A DNA stretch of 58,105 nt from Alcanivorax sp. (GTDB lineage Bacteria > Pseudomonadota > Gammaproteobacteria > Pseudomonadales > Alcanivoracaceae). The notes beneath the pieces were generated by a model, which did not search any database, was not told the DNA's origin, and worked only from the letters and a program-made list of their open reading frames with translations. Of the stretch, positions 1 through 9,346 are shown in pieces (the first letter of the stretch is position 1; each line of letters begins with the position of its first letter). Location of the stretch: contig JAIUME010000014.1 of assembly GCA_022565695.1 (NCBI GenBank), positions 1-58,105 of the forward strand, read 5' to 3'. The translations under genes were made by a program, and so were the position numbers.

Positions 1-82
1 CGCCGCGGCTTTGGGTATCTGCTCGGGCCGGGCTAACCATACATTATCAAGCCAAACGAATTGGGCGCCTCGGGCGGGGGCA

Positions 83-670
83 TCACTCTGTGCAGTTGCC
101 CTGCCCGGCCGCCCGCTCAACGCGCGGTCGGCCGGCCCAGTTCATGACGATGCGTCGGCCTGTGCTGCCGCTGCAAAGCTGAAAGTGACCGTTCTGGAAG
201 TGCAGGATGCCGCTGCGCCGAAAAATCAGGGCGTTGCCCCTGAAACGTGACCAACTCACTGTAGTGTCGTGGGGCAGGGTCAGTGTCGCCAGCGGCGGAC
301 CTGGTGCAGGACTGACCGGGTTGTCGGGATCGGCCCGCACAAGAATGAGGTGCCGTGTCGTTGCGAAGTCCTGGCAGGCATGGTTTGCATCACACAACAT
401 GACCGGGCCACCGGTCATGGATTCGCTGCGCGCAAGCTGCATCAATGTCATGACGGCATTGGTCGCGGCGGCAAGGCGCTGCTGAGCGAGCAAGTGCGAC
501 ATGGCGGGGAGCGCCGTGGCGAGGAGAAGGGTGGTGATGAGGAGTGCTGTCAGTAGCTCCAGCAATGTCACGCCTCGTTGCAGGGGCCGAGATGAGGCCT
601 GGTGTGCGATAACATGGCATCGGTGAAAGTCGCTGGGTTCAGAATCTGTCAAGGTATGAGCCTCCGGCAA
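83..670 (-). CDS. fimT: GspH/FimT-type pseudopilin
   Basis: This is a minor pilin or pseudopilin of the type IV pilus/type II secretion family. A prepilin peptidase site is visible at residues 33-38 (G^VTLLE), with the +5 Glu, followed by a hydrophobic helix at about residues 36-58. Two late cysteines (about 106 and 166) could form a disulfide. The leader before the cleavage glycine is about 32 residues, longer than usual, and I see no better start codon downstream. It is transcribed away from the pilE-like gene at 773. In Pseudomonas, fimT lies next to pilR and a thiO-like gene, and the same neighbours occur here. The exact paralogue (FimT, FimU or GspH) cannot be settled by eye. Confidence 0.8.
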   Translation of the reverse strand: MPEAHTLTDSEPSDFHRCHVIAHQASSRPLQRGVTLLELLTALLITTLLLATALPAMSHLLAQQRLAAATNAVMTLMQLARSESMTGGPVMLCDANHACQDFATTRHLILVRADPDNPVSPAPGPPLATLTLPHDTTVSWSRFRGNALIFRRSGILHFQNGHFQLCSGSTGRRIVMNWAGRPRVERAAGQGNCTE

Positions 671-772
671 AGCCTGCTAGCAAGGTGATTGACCGGAGGT
701 TAGCAGTCGGTGTCGGGCGCAAACGTAAGCCGTGACCGAAAAACGTGTAAGCTTTCAGATATGGGGATCGTC

Positions 773-1192
773 ATGAATAGTCCACGACAGCGGCGGGAAG
801 CGGGCTTTACGCTGGTTGAGCTGATGATTGTGGTTCTGATAGTCGGGATTCTGGCTGCAGTGGCCTATCCGGCGTATACCCGGCAGGTGCAAAGTACCCA
901 GCAATCCCGGGCTCAGGGCCAGATGGTGTCAGCGATGGCGGCGGCAGAATCCTGGCGCTCCCAACGTTTCAGTTACACCGGTTTTACTCTGCCGGCGGCG
1001 ATGGCCAATTCTGATCGCTATACTTTCACGGCAACCATCGCAGACGGTGGTCGGTCCCTGCAGATACTGGCCCGGCCCGTGGGTCCTCAGGCGGGAACAG
1101 GCGCGATGGCTATCAATCATCGAGGCGAAAATTGCCTGAACACTGGCAGCGATGCCGTCTGCACCATCGGTACACACGGCACCTGGAAGTAA
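773..1192 (+). CDS. pilE: type IV pilin-like protein, PilE type
   Basis: This is a small type IV pilin of about 139 residues. The leader MNSPRQRREAG is cleaved before FTLVELMIVV, and the +5 Glu is present. A hydrophobic N-terminal helix follows, then a short globular part with a C-terminal cysteine pair (about residues 122 and 131) forming a likely disulfide loop. In Pseudomonas PilE is a minor pilin that primes assembly together with FimU and PilVWX. The start at 773 gives a normal-length leader; an in-frame ATG at 761 is also possible. The gene is separated from fimT by about 100 bases and points toward thiO. No pilV, pilW, pilX or pilY1 is seen in the window. Confidence 0.82.
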   Translation: MNSPRQRREAGFTLVELMIVVLIVGILAAVAYPAYTRQVQSTQQSRAQGQMVSAMAAAESWRSQRFSYTGFTLPAAMANSDRYTFTATIADGGRSLQILARPVGPQAGTGAMAINHRGENCLNTGSDAVCTIGTHGTWK

Positions 1193-1281
1193 TTCATTCC
1201 GTGTCATGCCCTGCGGGCTGTTTCCTTTCTCCGCCACGGCGTTATCATCACTGACTTTGCAGGCACGGTCGGGCAGCGCGG

Positions 1282-2343
1282 ATGAAGGACGTAGTGGTAA
1301 TCGGCGGCGGGGTCCTCGGGCAGCTTACGGCGCTGGCTCTTTCGGATCGGGGTCGTCAGGTACATGTGCTTGACGCTGGCCCCGTCCGGCCGCCTGCTTC
1401 CTGGGCCGGTGGCGGCATCCTCTCTGCGTTATTCCCCTGGCGCTACCCTGAAGCACTGACCGCGCTGACCCGCGATGCATTGTCGGCCTACCAGGCTATC
1501 GGTGAGCGTATGCTTTCCGCTGGCGGGCCAGATCCGGAAGCGCGTGCTACCGGAATGCTGGCCTATGCGGGCGACGATCAGGCGGCGGCGCTGGCCTGGG
1601 CTGCGCGCCATGGTGTGCGTGCCGAGGCGGGGGATGCCTTTCTGGCCGCCGCCCCATTGCCGCCGAAACCGGGCAGCGTCTGGCTGCCAGGCGTCGGCAC
1701 CTTGCGTAATCCTCGCTTGCTCAAGGGGTTGGCGCGTTTGTTGCCAGCGTGCGGCGTGTCTGTCGAGCGCCCTGTTTCCGTGAGCCAGCTGACACCCATT
1801 CCAGGTGGCTGGAACATCATCACCGACAAGGGCAATGTGACCGCGCGGCAGGTGCTGATTGCGGCGGGCGCCTGGTCCGCCGCACTGCTCAAGCCGCTCG
1901 GTGTGACATTGCCATTGGTGCCCGTGCAGGGCGAAATGCTGCTTTATCCTGCCGGGACGCCATCGCCCGGCGCGGTCCTTCTGGCACGCGAGGGCTATGT
2001 CATTCCCAGGGCGGATGGGCATATTCTGGTGGGTTCAACGCTCAGGCGGGGTACGTGGGATCAGCGTCCGACAGCGGAAGCTGCCGAGGCGCTCCGGGGT
2101 ATGGCTGCGGAGATCTGGCCGCCTTTGGCAGAGGTGACGCCGGTCGCTCAATGGGCGGGTCTGCGCCCTGGCAGTGACAGGGCCTGGCCGTGGTTATCCG
2201 GTGTGCCGCAAGCGCCTGGCGTCTTTGTTGCCGCCGGCCACTATCGCAACGGGCTGGTCAGTGCGCCCGCCAGCGCAGCCCTGTTGGCCAGCCTGATGTG
2301 CGGCGAGACACCGGCAACCGATCCAGCGGCTTACTCTCTGTAA
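1282..2343 (+). CDS. thiO: FAD-dependent glycine oxidase-like protein ThiO
   Basis: This is a DAO-family flavoprotein of 353 residues. The N-terminal dinucleotide-binding motif VVVIGGGVLGQLTALAL occupies residues 4-20. The region ending in HYRNGLVSAPASA near residue 325-337 resembles the C-terminal FAD-contact segment of the family. Family members oxidise glycine to the imine used for the thiazole ring of thiamine, but no other thiamine gene is near, so the substrate is inferred. It sits between pilin genes and pilR, as does the corresponding gene in Pseudomonas. It ends 30 bases before the convergent pilR stop. Confidence 0.8.
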   Translation: MKDVVVIGGGVLGQLTALALSDRGRQVHVLDAGPVRPPASWAGGGILSALFPWRYPEALTALTRDALSAYQAIGERMLSAGGPDPEARATGMLAYAGDDQAAALAWAARHGVRAEAGDAFLAAAPLPPKPGSVWLPGVGTLRNPRLLKGLARLLPACGVSVERPVSVSQLTPIPGGWNIITDKGNVTARQVLIAAGAWSAALLKPLGVTLPLVPVQGEMLLYPAGTPSPGAVLLAREGYVIPRADGHILVGSTLRRGTWDQRPTAEAAEALRGMAAEIWPPLAEVTPVAQWAGLRPGSDRAWPWLSGVPQAPGVFVAAGHYRNGLVSAPASAALLASLMCGETPATDPAAYSL

Positions 2344-2373
2344 GGCTCAGTTGGTACAGGGTATGGTGCCCGG

Positions 2374-3780
2374 TTACGTCGCGCCGTGCTCATCATCAGC
2401 GTCCGTATCGTCATCCTCTCCGCCCTGATCAAGCCCCAGCTTTTTCAGGCGATAGCGCAACGATCGGAACGTCATGCCCAGTTTCTTGGCGGCGGCCGTA
2501 CGATTCCACAGCGTTGCATCCAGTGCGCGAAGAATTTCACGTTTTTCGATTTCCTGAAGATAGTCTTCAAGCGGTTGGCTGGCAGGGCGCGATACTTCCG
2601 CGCTGGAATGGCCGGCGCTGCTGCCTGCAGGCTCCACATTATTGCGTAACTGCAGATGCCGTGTATCGATCTCGGTGCCATCCGCCAGCGTGAGTGCGCG
2701 CTCGAGAATATTCTCCAGCTCGCGAACGTTGCCCGGGAAAGAGTACTGCATCAGCGCATCCCTGGCCTGCCGGTTGAGCGCCGGGATGCTGATCTGCCAT
2801 TGCTGGCACAGGCGTTCAAGAATGTGCTGTATCAGCAGCGGCAAGTCTTCAATGCGCTCACGCAGCGGTGGCACGTTGGCTTCGATGACATTCAGGCGAT
2901 AGTAAAGATCCTGCCGGAAGCGCCCCTGCACGACTTCTTCAGCCAGATGCTTGTGGGTGGCGCACAGGATGCGCAGGTTGACCTGGAATTCCCGAGGCTC
3001 ACCCACGGGGCGTACGCTTTTCTCCTGAATCGCACGCAGCAATTTGACCTGCATGTGCAGGGGCAGGTCGGCGACTTCATCCAGAAACAGGGTGCCGCCA
3101 TCCGCTTCGCGGAACAGGCCTTTGCGGTCCTCGAACGCGCCGGTGAAGCTGCCCTTGCGGTGGCCGAAGAACTCGCTTTCCATCAGTTCAGATGGAATGG
3201 CGCCGCAGTTCACCGCTATGAATGGCTTTTCCTGACGCGGGCCAAGCATATGGATCAGCCGGGCAACCCGTTCCTTGCCGCTGCCGGATTCCCCGCTGAT
3301 GTAGATGGGTGCCTGGCTGCGGGCCAGCTTGACGATCTGCCGGCGCAGCTGTTGCATGCCGGGTGCTTCGCCGACGAGTTGATCTTCGACCGGGGTGTCA
3401 GGGGTTCTGTCGCGGATGCCGAGGCCGTCGTCGACGAGTTGGCGCAGGCGATCGAGTGATACCGGTTTGGCGATGAAATCGAAGGCGCCTTCTTTCATCG
3501 CCAGTGTGGCCGTTTCCATATTGCCATGGGCGGTGATCATGGCGACGGGCAGATCGCTGTGGTGCTGATTGATGTGCCGAACCAGCTCGATACCGTCGCC
3601 ATCAGGCAGGTTCATGTCAGTCAGACAGAGGTCATACTCGCCTTTGCCCAGTGCCTCGCGGGCTTCACTGACCGTACCCACCGCGTGAGCATCAAGTTTC
3701 ATGCGGCCAAGCGTGATGACCAGCAGTTCGCGCAGATCTGCTTCGTCATCAATAACCAGAATACGTCGTTGTTGAGTCAT
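2374..3780 (-). CDS. pilR: sigma-54-dependent response regulator PilR
   Basis: This is an NtrC-type regulator of 468 residues. The N-terminal receiver domain carries the phospho-acceptor Asp in CLTDMNLPDGDG (about residue 56). The central AAA+ domain has the Walker A motif GESGSGKERVA, the sigma-54 contact loop GAFTGA and the Walker B region GGTLFLDEV. A C-terminal Fis-type helix-turn-helix follows (about residues 415-450, AAKKLGMTFRSLRYRLKKLG). It follows pilS with no intergenic base, so the two are co-translated. PilR activates sigma-54 transcription of the major pilin gene, which is not in this window. The tail is rich in Asp and Glu. Confidence 0.93.
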   Translation of the reverse strand: MTQQRRILVIDDEADLRELLVITLGRMKLDAHAVGTVSEAREALGKGEYDLCLTDMNLPDGDGIELVRHINQHHSDLPVAMITAHGNMETATLAMKEGAFDFIAKPVSLDRLRQLVDDGLGIRDRTPDTPVEDQLVGEAPGMQQLRRQIVKLARSQAPIYISGESGSGKERVARLIHMLGPRQEKPFIAVNCGAIPSELMESEFFGHRKGSFTGAFEDRKGLFREADGGTLFLDEVADLPLHMQVKLLRAIQEKSVRPVGEPREFQVNLRILCATHKHLAEEVVQGRFRQDLYYRLNVIEANVPPLRERIEDLPLLIQHILERLCQQWQISIPALNRQARDALMQYSFPGNVRELENILERALTLADGTEIDTRHLQLRNNVEPAGSSAGHSSAEVSRPASQPLEDYLQEIEKREILRALDATLWNRTAAAKKLGMTFRSLRYRLKKLGLDQGGEDDDTDADDEHGAT

Positions 3781-5361
3781 TTATTGGAATACCCGATCCG
3801 GATGAGCAAACGTTATCACAAAGCTGGCGCCCGGATCAGCTGCTTCATGGTCGAGCCGGGCCTGGTTACTTTCGCAGAGTTCCCGGCACAGAAAAAGACC
3901 CAGGCCGGTTCCTTCGCGCGATGTGGTGAAAAACGGCTCGAACAGATTTTTCACGGCCTCGGGCGCAACGCCCGGGCCATAGTCGCGAATTTTCAGCCAG
4001 GGCAGGCCGGTGACGGGGTGTGCCCCGGCGGTGATATCGATTTTCCCGCCACCACCATGCCGCAGTGCGTTGCCGAGCAGATTATCCAGCACCTGATCCA
4101 GTTGGCGCACATCGAAGCGGACATCCGGCAGCTTGTCAGGAATCATCGCGCGTAACAGCGCCGGGTCATGGCCTCCCTCTCGCCAGCGGTTGACGCAGTT
4201 GCCGACGATCTGGCGCAGACTGAGTTTCTCCGCACTGCTGGCCTGTCGGCGCGACAGCCCGAGAATATCGGTGATGATACCGTTTACCCGTGCCACATGT
4301 TTCTGGATGATGCCCAACAGTTTCTTGTCTTCCTCGCTGGCAATGCCTTCTTCCAGTAACTGTGAGGCATGGTTGATGGCACTGAGGGGATTGCGGATTT
4401 CATGGGCGATGGTGGCGGACATGCGCCCCAGCGACGCCAGTTTGAGCTGCTGCACTTCCTGCATCAGGCGTGCACGATCTTCCAGAAAGACGATCACCGA
4501 GGTGTTATGGCTGTCGCCGCTGTCCAGCAGGGCAAAGCGCGCATCCAGCGCCGGCCTCTCGCGATCAGCTGCCAGCGGCGCGAGTTGCTCGTCCGGAGCC
4601 GCCTCCCATTGGCGGAAATGTGCCGTCAGGCAGCTCGGCAACTTCCGGCCCTCCGCCGTGCCGGGAAACAACTCCTGCGCTGAGCGATTGCACAGTTCGA
4701 TGGTGAAATCCGTGTTGAAGACCAGAATGCCGGTGCGCATGCGCTCGACGACCTGCTGATTGAGTGCCTGCAGATGCTGGATTGCACCATGTTGGCGCGC
4801 TGCCAATTGCTCACTGCTGGCCAGTCGCTGCGCAACCTGGCGGGTAATCAATGCGACGGCAAAAAACGCCACGCCCAGCGTGCCGGATTCGGTCATCTGG
4901 AAAGGGTCGTCAGCTGCGGCCTGCAGCGCGAAATACACCTGCTCGAACATCACCGCAAACGTGGCCAGTGCCGCTGTCAGCAGCCCCAGCCTGCCGGGCA
5001 GGATGATACTTGCCGCCGCTACTGTGACCAGCAGCAACACGGTCAGATTGCTTTCTATGCCACCGCTGGCATGGATCAATAGCGTCAGCACCAGCACATC
5101 CGATAGCACCGGCACCAGGGGCATCAGAGGACGGCCCCGATACAGTGGCGCCTTCAACAGCACGGACATGAACGTCAGCCCGACATAGGCCACGCTGGTA
5201 TACAGAAACAGCGACGGGTTGAACTGCCCCAGCATGGGGGCCTCGGTGCTGGCCAGAAAGACCACCAGCAACAGCACCGCCAGTAAAATACGGTAGGCGG
5301 TGTAGACCCGAATGGGCGTCCAGAGCTGGTTATCCTCCAGAGTCCGGGCGTTATCAATCAC
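3781..5361 (-). CDS. pilS: membrane sensor histidine kinase PilS
   Basis: This is the sensor partner of PilR. About six hydrophobic segments span residues 17-170, followed by a PAS-like region. The HisKA box contains IAHEIRNPLSAINHASQLL with the phospho-acceptor His, and the ATPase domain contains DNLLGNALRHGGG and GTGLGLFLCRELCE. I chose the GTG at 5361: it has a GGAG ribosome site 8 bases upstream and overlaps the last codons of the PP0621-like gene by 8 bases. The longer reading from 5508 runs through that upstream gene and gives a non-homologous N-terminus. The order PP0621 gene, pilS, pilR is typical of Pseudomonas relatives. Confidence 0.92.
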   Translation of the reverse strand: MIDNARTLEDNQLWTPIRVYTAYRILLAVLLLVVFLASTEAPMLGQFNPSLFLYTSVAYVGLTFMSVLLKAPLYRGRPLMPLVPVLSDVLVLTLLIHASGGIESNLTVLLLVTVAAASIILPGRLGLLTAALATFAVMFEQVYFALQAAADDPFQMTESGTLGVAFFAVALITRQVAQRLASSEQLAARQHGAIQHLQALNQQVVERMRTGILVFNTDFTIELCNRSAQELFPGTAEGRKLPSCLTAHFRQWEAAPDEQLAPLAADRERPALDARFALLDSGDSHNTSVIVFLEDRARLMQEVQQLKLASLGRMSATIAHEIRNPLSAINHASQLLEEGIASEEDKKLLGIIQKHVARVNGIITDILGLSRRQASSAEKLSLRQIVGNCVNRWREGGHDPALLRAMIPDKLPDVRFDVRQLDQVLDNLLGNALRHGGGGKIDITAGAHPVTGLPWLKIRDYGPGVAPEAVKNLFEPFFTTSREGTGLGLFLCRELCESNQARLDHEAADPGASFVITFAHPDRVFQ

Positions 5362-5584
5362 CCTGTTGCTCCAGCCATGCCTGGCGGTGCTCGTGTGAGC
5401 AGAAGTGATGCGTCTTGTGCGGCAATGCCAGATGTTCCGGCACATAGACACCACAATGGGCGCAACGCAGCATACGCTCGGTACTCTGGGGCACGGACTT
5501 GCTGCCACGTGACGTGACTGTCTTGATCAGGCGCCAGACCAGGTAAACCAGCAGCGCGAGGATGATGAGTCGGATCAGGCCCAT
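5354..5584 (-). CDS. PP0621 family small membrane protein
   Basis: This is a 76-residue protein with one N-terminal transmembrane helix (residues 3-20). A compact C-terminal metal-binding-like motif follows: a CAHCGVYVPE pair of cysteines, then HHFCSHEHRQAW. The pattern matches the family annotated after Pseudomonas putida PP0621, whose function is unknown. It is the first gene of the unit with pilS and pilR and overlaps the pilS GTG start by 8 bases, which suggests translational coupling. Any role in PilS signalling is inference from position. Confidence 0.85.
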   Translation of the reverse strand: MGLIRLIILALLVYLVWRLIKTVTSRGSKSVPQSTERMLRCAHCGVYVPEHLALPHKTHHFCSHEHRQAWLEQQGD

Positions 5585-5712
5585 TCCCGGATTCCTTGAT
5601 GATCAGTAAAAAACGAGGTTCCTAGATTCTACGGAACCGGTGCGTATCGCAAGTGCCGGCAATCGCGGCAGAGGGTACAATCTCGGCTCTGGCAAACGAG
5701 AGGCGGACAGTC

Positions 5713-7338
5713 ATGCGAGTGGTCATCGCACAGCGCAATATGCTGGTGGGCGACATAGAGGGCAACGCCGAGCGCATTCTTGCTGCGGCAGACGAGGCCC
5801 GGCGGCTGCTCGGGGCCGATCTGGTGGTGTTTCCGGAACTGGCGCTGACCGGCTATCCGCCTGAGGATCTGCTGCTGCGACCCAGCCTCAACACGCGCAT
5901 CGAAGAGGCGATTCACGGCATCGCGGCGGCTACCGAAGTGCCGTTGGTGATTGGCTATCCGGGCGTGCGCAACGGGTTGCGCTATAACGTGGCCGGCCTG
6001 ATACGCCCCGGCGAGGCGACGGCGGCCTGTGAATATTTCAAGCAGTGCCTGCCCAACTACCGTGTTTTCGATGAGAAGCGCTATTTCCATGCCGGTGACC
6101 GGCCGCAGATATTCGAGCTCGACGGTTTGCACTTTGCCCTGTCGGTGTGTGAAGACATCTGGCACCCGGGCCCGACGGTGGCAGCCCGCGATGCAGGCGC
6201 CGAAGTGGTACTGAATCTCAATGCGTCGCCGTTCCGCCGGGACAAGCATGAGGAGCGCCTGGCGCAGGTGCAGGCTCGTGCCCGGGATACCGGGCTGCCG
6301 GTCATCTACTGCAATCTGGTGGGTGGCCAGGATGAGCTGGTCTTTGACGGTGGTTCATTCGCGCTGAACGGCGCCGGAGAGTGTGTGGTGCAGGGCGGTT
6401 TTTTCGAGGAAGCGTTGATTCCGCTGGATATTCATCGCGGGGCCACGGGCCTGATTCTCGAAGGCGAGCAGCTGCCGGCGCCGGACGAGGAAGAGAGCGT
6501 TTATCGGGCATTGGTACTGGCGGTGCGTGATTACGTCGGCAAGAACGGCTTTCGCGGTGCGCTGCTGGGGCTCTCAGGCGGTATTGATTCCGCCCTGACC
6601 CTCGCCATTGCCGTGGACGCCCTGGGGCCGGAGCGGGTCGAGGCCGTCATGATGCCATTCCACTATACGTCCGATATGAGCCGTGAGGATGCTGCCGCCC
6701 AGGCCCGGACCATGAATGTGGGCTATCGCGTACTGCCGATCGAAGGGATGTACGAGAACGCCATGACAGTGCTGGCCGACAGCTTTGCTGGCCTGAATGC
6801 CGACACTACCGAAGAAAATCTCCAGGCACGCTGCCGCGGCGTCCTGCTGATGGCCCTGTCGAACAAGCTCGGCCATGTGGTGTTACCGACCGGGAACAAG
6901 AGCGAGATGGCAGTGGGTTATGCCACGCTCTATGGTGACATGGTGGGCGGGTTCAGCGTGCTCAAGGATGTGTCCAAGACCTGGGTCTATCGCCTGGCAA
7001 CCTACCGCAACAGGAAAGCGGGCCAGGAAATCATTCCCCAGCGCGTGATCGACCGCCCGCCCTCTGCGGAGTTGGCGCCGGACCAGGTAGACCAGGACAG
7101 CCTGCCGGATTACAGCGTGCTGGATGCCATTCTCGGGCTCTATGTAGAGCAGGATTACAGCGCCGAGGCGGTGATTCGTGCCGGGTTCGAGCGGGAGGAT
7201 GTGTACCGGGTGGTGCGCATGGTGGATCGCAACGAATACAAGCGGCGCCAGAGCGCCGTCGGCCCCCGGGTAACGCGCCGTGCCTTTGGCAAGGACCGTC
7301 GCTACCCGATCACCAACGGCTGGCGGCCAGGCGACTGA
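5713..7338 (+). CDS. nadE: glutamine-dependent NAD+ synthetase
   Basis: This two-domain enzyme of 541 residues makes NAD from deamido-NAD, ATP and glutamine. The N-terminal nitrilase-like glutaminase domain shows the Glu in VVFPELALTGYPPEDLLLR, the Lys region YFKQCLPNYRVFDEKRYF and the nucleophile Cys in LSVCEDIWHPG. The C-terminal synthetase domain carries the ATP-pyrophosphatase loop LLGLSGGIDSALTLAI and PTGNKSEMAVGYATLYGD. The ATG at 5713 starts directly at the conserved MRVVIAQ strand; the reading frame continues upstream to 5653 but without homologous sequence. Its stop codon abuts the convergent bamD stop with no gap. Confidence 0.95.
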   Translation: MRVVIAQRNMLVGDIEGNAERILAAADEARRLLGADLVVFPELALTGYPPEDLLLRPSLNTRIEEAIHGIAAATEVPLVIGYPGVRNGLRYNVAGLIRPGEATAACEYFKQCLPNYRVFDEKRYFHAGDRPQIFELDGLHFALSVCEDIWHPGPTVAARDAGAEVVLNLNASPFRRDKHEERLAQVQARARDTGLPVIYCNLVGGQDELVFDGGSFALNGAGECVVQGGFFEEALIPLDIHRGATGLILEGEQLPAPDEEESVYRALVLAVRDYVGKNGFRGALLGLSGGIDSALTLAIAVDALGPERVEAVMMPFHYTSDMSREDAAAQARTMNVGYRVLPIEGMYENAMTVLADSFAGLNADTTEENLQARCRGVLLMALSNKLGHVVLPTGNKSEMAVGYATLYGDMVGGFSVLKDVSKTWVYRLATYRNRKAGQEIIPQRVIDRPPSAELAPDQVDQDSLPDYSVLDAILGLYVEQDYSAEAVIRAGFEREDVYRVVRMVDRNEYKRRQSAVGPRVTRRAFGKDRRYPITNGWRPGD

Positions 7339-8166
7339 TCAAAGCAGATCGAAAGTGATCAGGCTGAGCCAGGTGCGCTCATCCCGCGGCCACCAGTCCA
7401 GCGCCACCCGCTGCCGACCATCCAGATACTCGCTGTCGGGCCAGTTGTGCGCCAGCACCGTCTGGCTGCGGCTGGCCAGTTCGTCCTCGCCGAGAGAGCG
7501 ATAGGCGCGCGCCATGATGGCCAGCGCCTCTTCCACGGAGGGCGTTTCCTGATAGTGCAGCACGACCTGCTGCGCGCGATTGATGGCTGCCACGTATGCA
7601 CTGCGGCGCGCATAGTAGCGTGCGACATGCAGCTCCTGCTCCGCCATCTGGTTACGGATATACACCATCCTTGAGCGTGCGTCCGGGGCGTATTCACTGT
7701 CCGGGAAGCGACGGGCCAGCTCGTGGAAATCCCGGAACGCCTCACGCCAGGACGTCAGGTCACGGGACGCCCGGTTGGTGCGTACCAGGCGATCAAACAG
7801 GCCGCGCTGCATGTTGTAGTTGGCCAGCCCCTTCATATACAGCACATAGTCCATGTGCTCGTTGGCCGGGTAGTTGCGCATGAAGCGCGACGCGGTGGCC
7901 GCCGTCGCCGGGTAGTCCAGCGCCCGGTACTGGGTATAGATCAGATCAAGCTGCGCCTGCTCGGCAAAATCGCCATAGGGAAAGCGTGCTTCCAGCTCGC
8001 GCAATTCATCGATGGCCGACAGGAAGTTGTTGCGGTCAAGTTGCTTGCGCACTTCCTGATAATGCTCCGACTCCGTGCGCTCCGGGCGTTCCTTTGGCCG
8101 ATTGGAACAACCGGCTACGGACAGCAGCAGGGCGATGATGACGAGAAAACTGATATGTGCGCGCAT
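7339..8166 (-). CDS. bamD: outer membrane assembly lipoprotein BamD
   Basis: BamD is the essential lipoprotein of the BAM complex that folds beta-barrel proteins into the outer membrane. The protein has 275 residues, a signal peptide, and a lipobox LLSVAGC with the lipidated Cys near residue 20. A series of helical TPR-like repeats follows, visible as SAIDELRELEARFPYGDFAE and RDFHELARRFPDSEYAPDA. The start at 8166 is the last ATG before the signal peptide; the frame runs on upstream without a plausible N-terminus. Divergent bamD and rluD is the classic arrangement in gammaproteobacteria. Confidence 0.94.
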   Translation of the reverse strand: MRAHISFLVIIALLLSVAGCSNRPKERPERTESEHYQEVRKQLDRNNFLSAIDELRELEARFPYGDFAEQAQLDLIYTQYRALDYPATAATASRFMRNYPANEHMDYVLYMKGLANYNMQRGLFDRLVRTNRASRDLTSWREAFRDFHELARRFPDSEYAPDARSRMVYIRNQMAEQELHVARYYARRSAYVAAINRAQQVVLHYQETPSVEEALAIMARAYRSLGEDELASRSQTVLAHNWPDSEYLDGRQRVALDWWPRDERTWLSLITFDLL

Positions 8167-8371
8167 GATGACCTGAAGTTGGTAACTCATTGATTGTCGG
8201 GCAGCCCTGCCGCACGGGGCGTCACACCCTCGCTGCGGCAGGGCCAGCGCCCGCCATTTAAGCATGGGCAGCCTGGCACGGCCACCCGGTGTATACTGCC
8301 GCCAGAAGCAGGGCGCCGCACCGTCGGCACCCTTCACACCTGATGCCGCCATTGTTTGCCGAGGTTCCCTG

Positions 8372-9346
8372 ATGGGACAACCGACCACCGATAAAATTCA
8401 GCTCAGCGCCCGGGCTGCCCCGGAACACGCGGGCCAGCGCCTGGACCAGGTGGCTGCCGAGCTGTTTGACCGCTTTTCCCGCTCCCGCCTCCAGCACTGG
8501 ATCAAGGCCGGCACCCTTACCGTGAATGGCAAACAGGCCAAGCCCAAGGACAAGCTGATGGGCAGCGAAGAGCTGGTCATCGATGCTGAACTGGAGATCG
8601 AGGTAGACGATGCGCCCCAGGCCATCGATCTGCCGGTGATCTACCAGGACGACGATCTGCTGGTGATCAACAAGCCCGCCGGACTGGTGGTGCATCCCGC
8701 CGCCGGCCACCATGACGGCACGCTGCTCAATGGCCTGCTGCATCAGGACCCGGGCCTCAACAACCTGCCCCGGGCGGGCATCGTGCACCGTCTGGACCGG
8801 GATACCACCGGGCTGATGGTGGTGGCCCGCACCCTGGAGGCGCACACCTCGCTGGTGGCCCAGCTCCAGGACAAGTCCCTGTACCGGGAATACGAAGCGG
8901 TGGCCGTCGGTGTGATGACCAGCGGCGGCATGGTGGATGCGCCCATTGGCCGCCACCCCCAGGACCGCAAGCGGCAGGCGGTGGTAGAAGGCGGCAAACC
9001 CGCCGTCACGCACTACCGCGTGATCAAGCGCTACCGGGGCCACACCCACATCCGCGTGCAGCTGGAAACCGGGCGGACGCACCAGATCCGCGTGCACATG
9101 ACCCATATCCGTTATCCGCTGGTGGGTGACCCGGTCTACAGCGGCCGCCTGAAACTGCCCGCTGGCGCGACCCCGGCACTGCGTGAGGCCATTCAGGGCT
9201 TCCGCCGCCAGGCCCTGCACGCTCGCAAGCTGGGCCTGATCCATCCCACCTCCGGTGAATACATGGAATTCGAGTCGCCGTTGCCGGCGGACTTCGAGGC
9301 GCTGCTGGCCAGCCTGCGCGCTGACGTGGCCGAGCAGGCCGACTAG
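8372..9346 (+). CDS. rluD: 23S rRNA pseudouridine synthase RluD
   Basis: This enzyme makes pseudouridines 1911, 1915 and 1917 in helix 69 of 23S rRNA. An N-terminal S4 RNA-binding domain (about residues 20-80, GQRLDQVAAELFDRFSRSRL) is followed by the catalytic core. The catalytic motif is GIVHRLDRDTTGLMVVA, with the active Asp, and the C-terminal part has LETGRTHQIRVHM. The ATG at 8372 follows a GAGG ribosome site. The length of 324 residues is typical. It overlaps or abuts pgeF without a gap. Confidence 0.95.
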   Translation: MGQPTTDKIQLSARAAPEHAGQRLDQVAAELFDRFSRSRLQHWIKAGTLTVNGKQAKPKDKLMGSEELVIDAELEIEVDDAPQAIDLPVIYQDDDLLVINKPAGLVVHPAAGHHDGTLLNGLLHQDPGLNNLPRAGIVHRLDRDTTGLMVVARTLEAHTSLVAQLQDKSLYREYEAVAVGVMTSGGMVDAPIGRHPQDRKRQAVVEGGKPAVTHYRVIKRYRGHTHIRVQLETGRTHQIRVHMTHIRYPLVGDPVYSGRLKLPAGATPALREAIQGFRRQALHARKLGLIHPTSGEYMEFESPLPADFEALLASLRADVAEQAD

